A stretch of 64,000 bases of DNA from Diphasiastrum complanatum (lineage: Eukaryota; Streptophyta; Lycopodiopsida; Lycopodiales; Lycopodiaceae). The notes beneath the pieces were generated by a model. It was not told the origin of the DNA. It made no database searches and was given only the letters and a program-made list of their open reading frames with translations. Shown in pieces: positions 62,766-64,000 of this stretch (position 1 is its first letter; every line of letters starts with the position of its first letter). Position numbers and translations under genes: made by a program. The stretch is taken from NCBI GenBank assembly GCA_029204225.1, contig CM055095.1:47130510-47194509 (forward strand), in the 5' to 3' direction.

Positions 62766-64000
62766 GATTCTGAGCCATATTCACCATTGTATGGAAGTAC
62801 AATTTCATATAGCTATAATTGTCCTTCAGAACCTAGTTCCACACTGGAAGGAGTTATATGAATCTCAATCCAATTGTTTTGTATCTAATAAATTTTTAAA
62901 AAGTAGAGGTTTAAAATTAAAAGAGAAATAGATTTAAGGGCTTATAGATTTTGTAAATAATGAGGTACCATTTTAGGATCAATTTTTATCTCATAATTTC
63001 TCAAAATATCCTAAACAAAAAACCAATGGATTTCTCTATTAGTATTACCATTACAGTAATCACTAATCATCGGTCTATAGATCATCACACAAGAAATCTC
63101 CTTTAGATCACTAATGTCCCATACCACCAGCTTTTCCTCCAAGAATTCTTTGCTTCTAGATCTTTTTACCCAAAAACTTCAAAAAGACTATTTGTCTATC
63201 CAATATTTAAAAACAAGATCAGAATCAAAACCAATTTCAAGAGATACTTTTAACCATTGAATTCCCTCATGCCCCTTAAGTGTTACTCAAAGAACACCAC
63301 TATGCATTGTACCCCGGCATGGACGAGACAAAATGTATCGTTCAAGTACAATTGAAATGTCGCAAGTGTATTTGACTAGCCCAAAAGGAACATGGATCTC
63401 AACAAACTGAATACCATATTGTCCTAGATATCCAATATCTATTTCAAAATCGGTAAAAATATCTGAATTCTTTTACAGGTTAGAGCTCTCTTGGTTGCCT
63501 CATTCATTATAAAGAAACACTCTATAATAAGAAAGAATCCAAATAGAACACCATTCATCTCCTTTCACTTGCAAGATCCAAATCCAATTGCAAAATAGAG
63601 ATGGTTCCATAAATGGATTATCTAACTTGCCACTCATTCGATTCCTCGAAATTCTACTTAACACTAGGGAAAAGAAATTCAAATTCCCAGAGGTAGTTTT
63701 CTAAAATAATTCCCAATTGTTATTCTCACTTGCTATCACTTATACTTCAGGAATTATAACTAGATCACATGGACAACCAATCATCTACTCCTCATGTTTG
63801 TTCTGTTTCATCTCTTCCAAAAATGGTTCAGATAGAAAGCCCCGAATTTGTACTAGAAAAAAGGTCAATTTGGAATCAGTAGTGCCTTTAACTACCAATC
63901 AACCTGTCAATTTTGATTGTTCATTAATTAAGTGCCACACTCAATTTTTGACAAATCCTCTTGTGGATCAGCATAGAAACTGTTCCAATATGATTTACAT
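62766..64000. repeat. Long direct repeat, copy 2 (reaches window end)
   Basis: Matches 17615-18896 in direct orientation with small indels; still matching at the last base, so the unit is longer than seen. The minus strand shows the same protein-like stretches (FTDFEIDIGYLGQYGIQFVE, CDISIVLERYILSRPCRGTM), with stops. A 60-codon open piece lies at 63500-63682. Unidentified. Confidence 0.85.

Overview
The window is AT-rich nuclear DNA of a land plant with a large, retrotransposon-dominated genome. Almost everything readable is LTR retrotransposon debris of the Ty1/copia and Ty3/gypsy superfamilies, nested and broken, with one plausible functional host gene: a five-exon pectinesterase on the + strand at 52963-55748. 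Spliceosomal introns, initiator-Met-tRNA primer sites next to copia LTRs, TGGCGCCGTTG-type primer sites next to gypsy LTRs and a cell-wall pectinesterase all point to a plant. A gymnosperm or fern-like genome would fit, but the sequence alone does not settle the lineage.

Layout. 1-2103 is a minus-strand copia gag/protease/integrase remnant. 2.1-5.1 kb holds a dispersed repeat (R), a copia 3' end and its LTR (family A). 5182-10165 is the cleanest insertion: a gypsy-type element (family C) with two ~820-bp LTRs and a matching 5-bp target duplication, sitting inside a second family A LTR; it keeps gag but has no recognisable pol. 10.2-15.1 kb is mostly eroded non-coding DNA with (GA)n arrays and an old copia integrase trace. 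15.1-17.6 kb carries a gypsy integrase trace, a gypsy primer site plus LTR, and a copia remnant whose gag zinc knuckle is joined almost directly to reverse transcriptase. 17.6-18.9 kb is a ~1.25-kb unit repeated at 62.8-64.0 kb. 20308-29857 is a minus-strand copia element (family E) interrupted by a second minus-strand copia element (family B, 23458-28315), with a deletion at the right junction. 30.6-36.5 kb is a plus-strand gypsy gag-protease-RT relic split by copia material. 37.3-38.2 kb carries an unidentified frameshifted ORF pair behind a TATA box. 38.2-43.1 kb is three copia fragments. 43141-46048 is the 5' half of a plus-strand family C gypsy element. 46.0-49.2 kb is a pile-up of LTR and copia pieces.

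From about 49.3 to 59.7 kb recognisable transposons largely stop. This island holds the pectinesterase, flanked by short tandem duplications. 59.8-64 kb returns to LTRs (families D, B, E) and ends in the second copy of the duplication.

No autonomous intact element was found: every gag/pol reading frame has stops, frameshifts or missing domains. The most unusual signals are regulatory or structural: CACAYGTG palindromes recurring in several unrelated LTR families and in the pectinesterase promoter; 33-bp-phased CCAAT boxes in one LTR; a polypurine tract grown to 25 G; a small array of look-alike hairpins; and a leader repeat conserved between distant gypsy copies. Coordinates of LTR edges were read by eye and several are approximate, as stated in each entry.
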